Shown: piece after piece, positions 60,626 through 64,000 of the stretch
Position numbering within the stretch: position 1 is the stretch's first letter
How the letters are laid out: every line of letters begins with the position of its first letter
Source of the DNA: Osmia lignaria lignaria
Taxonomy: Eukaryota; Arthropoda; Insecta; Hymenoptera; Megachilidae
Assembly: GCF_051020975.1 (NCBI RefSeq)
Contig: NC_135042.1
Location: 10,501,888 to 10,565,887 of the forward strand
Direction of reading: 5' to 3'
DNA length: 64,000 nucleotides
Translations under genes and position numbers: made by a program
The notes under the pieces: generated by a model
What the model was told of the DNA's origin: nothing
Database searches by the model: none
Seen by the model: the letters and a program-made list of their open reading frames with translations, nothing else

Positions 60626-63600
60626 CAACATACATTTCACCCTTTCCCTTTTGAATTTTCCTGCCCAATTTCCAAACGAATCTGCCGGTTAAAAAATGAT
60701 CCTCGACGATGATCACCGTGCTCGATCGAGGAAAACTATCACTTCCTTCGTCAAATTCACGCCACCCTTGTCGCTCGAGCGTAACAATGCTCCGCGCGTC
60801 GAGCGAGGAGGTTTTTAACGCGATACCCTATGAGAAAACGAATTAATCACCTTGCTATCAAAGCCTCGATTTTTCCTTTTTATTTTTTTATCAAAGTTCT
60901 CGCGAATGTTAATGGTAGCGAGTCCTAGAGAATTTCCAGTATGTTGGAACCTGTCGGTAGGGGGTGAGTGTCGCCCTGTATCCTGGCGAACGGCCACGCA
61001 TTTATACGTCGATTGCTCGATGACAAATTACCGTGGCGGAATTACCAGCTCGCGATAGCGAACAGTCACCGCTAAATTCTGCTCTGTAATTTTCTTCCCC
61101 TTCGATTTCCGTCCCCTTTTCCCTCAACGTATAAATCTTTCTCCGTCTTTTTTTGACGTATCGCCACGATTTTTCAGCCGTTCCGCGACCTCGTTCCATG
61201 GACCGATGAAATTGATAACGACACCGGCAGAAATTATTAGCGCAATTTCGGTAATAATAAAAGGCTGTCTCCTGATAATTTCCCGTTAGGAATCAACACG
61301 GTCATCGACTCGAGAGAGACTGACAGTTAATCTGTATTATTCGTAACGCGGACGCGGATCGTGTTCGCGATTATGGAAGGCAGGGACGCAGGTGAAACGC
61401 GCGAAACTTCCGGTACGTGCGGTCGGAAATGGCCATCGAGCGTTCCGCCTCGATGTTTCGCCTCTCTGCCCGATAGAACATTACGAGATCCGAGCCTCGT
61501 ATACAAGCCAACCCTACCATATGGCTCTTGCCCTGAGAGACCTAATTTAACTGCCCTATGGGACATCGAATCGGCCGGACCTATCGTGAAATATTTTACG
61601 TCTTTCACTTTTTCGGCTGTTTGCGCTGAAACGATCGAAAATTAGTATCTGGTCGGTAGAGGCGAGTTAGAAAGGACGCAACTTCCACGGGGACACGTAT
61701 AGATGTGGATGAAAGGTGTGCGAGGGTTATACTTAATCTATCTTGAGGCTAGTCGACCATGAAAATCAGGCCACTGGCCAATCGCTGGGAACGTGGAACA
61801 GCTCTGCGGGATCGAGACATTTTCTGCCTCATTTCTTCGTGAAGTTGCTGCTATCAGCGGCGACTTTGCCTCCCTTTACTTCCGTTCTTGCCGAGTCGAG
61901 AATTCGGTGCAACGATCGCTATCGATTACGGATAGGTGATCATTTTTTAAAAGACTCCTCGACAAGTTACCGTTTCCTGCACGAAAATTCTCTAACAATC
62001 TTGTCCGTCAAAGAAGGAAGGTTCATTAAAAGGTGTATCAGAGATCACGTTCGCGTTCGAGATCGAAACGTGAGCAAGGCTTTATGGTTGATAAGATGAA
62101 CGACCGACCCCCCACAGCCGTGTACTCAACGTCTCGTTAATTTCGAGAAAATTGCCCGACCAGCCACGAAAACACACAGGGTGGCGAGCCACGCGGCGTG
62201 AGACTACTTTTAATGGGATGCTCCTTTTAATGGAACCAGAAACCGCCATTACGATATTAACAGGCTGCCGAGCAGACGGCCAACAGACGGCCAGATTGTT
62301 GATCGATAAAAGGAAAATTAATTTCCCTCCGAACGGCTAGTCCCACGAGGACGATGTGTCCTTTAATTAAATCCCCTTTTACTCAAATTATCTCGTAATC
62401 GTATCCAATTAACGGAGAATACACGAATCGTTCGAAATAGCTACTTCTTCCGATAAACTTGCCAACGGGGGTTGATTTAGCAAACCGTCGAAAGAAAGAG
62501 TTTCTATTCGAAGCACATCCGCCGGAACAAATCAAAATTCGAGCACAGTTTTACGATCGGTCACGTAGAAACCGCGATTGCTTCGATTTGTCGTGGACAA
62601 AGGGTCGCGTACAAAAAATTCGAACCGTTCGTTTGTCGATCGCTCGCACGACCCTGGCGTGTAACAAACTCGATCCTTTTCAATCCAAAGAAAAATAAAT
62701 AAAATATGAAATTTCAAGAGGCATCGATTTCGTAAAATATGCGATCAACCAAGTGTTAATATCATCGACCGATCGAAGCAAGTGCACTCTGTTACCAAAT
62801 TGTTCTCCAGCTATTCCCAACGCGTTCCACGAATTTCTAGGCCATCCTAGCTTTCACCGGCAACAAATAATTTGCCCGGTTCTCGCTTGCTCGTTACTTC
62901 TTCTCCTACCGGAGAACCATTAAATCCCGCCGAGCTCTGCTCACCTCGATACAGGGATTCTATTAAATTCCGATTTGCAAGTAGATTCCAGGGCGTTTCA
63001 TCAAGTTCCTGGTAACAGGATACTCGAGAGAGAGAGAGAGAGAGAGAGTACAGCAGCATCTGGTAGCCAGCTAACGTGATATAACTGGTTCTCGCAAACG
63101 TCTGTCCTGTCTATCTGGTCGTTCGTCCGTCTGATTGAATCTTCCTTGAATGGGCCAACGACCAAACGAACGGAAGCAATCTCACCGATAGTGGGAGCCT
63201 GTACGAGACGTAACGTAAATTGACTCGTTTTCCTGGTATTTTCCATTATCGCGGGATAACCACGTGGCTGAAGAGCGTCGGCGAGATTACACGAGCTGTG
63301 TCTAGAACAGACACCACTCGACGAACGGGAGCTTCTCGCAAGGAAAGAACCTCCCTGCTCCACTTCTTTTTCTTCTCTTTTCTTTTCTTCGCCACCTCGT
63401 TTTCCAGCTACCGAGTGCGCGCCCGCTTTATATACACCGAAAAAGAAGGTAAATAGGAAAAGAAATGGAAAAAGCGAAGATGTGTTTCAGCCTGAACTGA
63501 GCTAGTGGACTACCTAACCCCTTTTTACACATGGAAACTAGTCGGTGTCGGGTCGGACGGTTTGTACAGGGTATTTCATAAGAGGAAGTGAAATTTTAAC

Positions 63601-64000
63601 GCGCTTCGTTTTTCTTTCCGTTTCTCACAGTCCCCGAGAACGTATGTACGTTCGACGTAATCTCGTTTCTTATTTACAACTTCTTCGCTCAGGTGTTTGG
63701 ACGAATGTTTTCCTACTTTCGAGGGAAATTTTTAAACAAAAGCGATTTCGAAACTTTTGGAATACGAAAGTTTCCCCGCTGCGTTACCACGCACCGGTTG
63801 GTCCGAGTTTCTTTGTTTCAATATGCCATAATTTTCACTGGAAACGTACCTACTGTCGCGTTAATAGCCCGGGTTTGCGATACGAATATTTTACCCGGGC
63901 TAAGCGTGAAATACGAATTATACCGGCTGCGAAGTGTCGCTGGAATTCGTAGGAAATAGGGGCTAAAGGAATCTAACCTAGATAAAGTGTCGGATACAAG
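60626..64000. other. Intronic, with a (GA)n run
   Basis: No gene, RNA or transposon was recognised to the end of the window. A GA repeat lies at 63026-63048. Confidence 0.5.
63026..63048. repeat. (GA)n microsatellite, about 11 units
   Basis: Perfect GA dinucleotide run. Confidence 0.9.

Larger units (their letters stand above)
25435..64000 (+). other. cpx: Presumed large intron of complexin (right end not reached)
   Basis: From the donor to the window end I see no reading frame resembling the rest of complexin: the Glu/Asp-rich linker, the Arg/Lys/Glu-rich helix ending near DIRDKYNIKK, or the C-terminal tail. If the next exon lies beyond the window, the intron exceeds 38.5 kb. Long first introns are usual for neuronal insect genes. 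The tract holds the transposon relics and simple repeats listed separately. A short exon could have been missed by eye, and a nested gene on either strand is not excluded. Confidence 0.6.

Overview
This is eukaryotic, almost certainly insect, DNA, and most likely from a hymenopteran (bee, ant or wasp). The signs are very sparse coding sequence, spliceosomal signals, many short non-autonomous DNA transposons, tRNA-like repeat pieces, microsatellites, abundant CpG, and short runs of TTAGG, the arthropod telomere-type repeat. The order-level assignment is inference. No bacterial-style gene organisation, rRNA, CRISPR array or intact virus was seen. None of the longer open frames (up to 198 codons) shows a recognisable protein family, so they are treated as chance frames.

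One host gene is recognisable. At 25374-25428 on the + strand is the first coding exon of complexin, the SNARE-binding regulator of neurotransmitter release. It reads MAAFVAKQMVGNKLNAVK and is followed directly by a consensus GTAAGT donor in phase 1. An acceptor-like CAG lies at 25328-25330, so the start codon probably sits in an exon with a short 5' UTR. The second coding exon (acidic stretch and SNARE-binding helix) was not found by eye in the remaining 38.5 kb. If that holds, most of the right-hand 60% of the window is one large intron. The left-hand 25 kb would be promoter, 5' UTR intron or intergenic DNA.

The rest is non-coding DNA holding a varied set of transposon relics. Left flank (1-25.3 kb): a foldback repeat with tRNA-like arms (2.4-2.9 kb), a foldback at 7.5-7.9 kb, a TGTAGG-type MITE (8.05-8.23 kb), a mariner relic with transposase remnants (12.27-12.76 kb), two TTAA-flanked elements starting AGGGTTA or GGGGTTA (17.55-18.14 and 20.36-20.99 kb), and a TA-flanked MITE (23.91-24.38 kb). 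The second TTAA element is inserted in a decayed LINE reverse-transcriptase fragment.

Presumed complexin intron (25.4-64 kb): a 30-bp-period minisatellite (26.2 kb), two copies of a long foldback family (26.84-27.77 and 48.17-49.02 kb), hAT-type elements with 8-bp target duplications (30.04-30.51, 34.19-34.43 and 60.42-60.62 kb), a cluster of two small foldbacks (33.13-33.65 kb), a tRNA-like sequence (37.3 kb), a Tc1-type transposase C-terminus (40.9-41.1 kb), a near-perfect 212-bp palindrome (42.0 kb), and a second TGTAGG MITE (50.64-50.90 kb).

I found no new multi-gene system. The most unusual content is the number and structural variety of foldback elements in one neuronal gene locus, several with diagnostic target-site duplications, plus a tandem duplication that copied one arm of such an element together with its host flank. 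All boundaries were read by eye.
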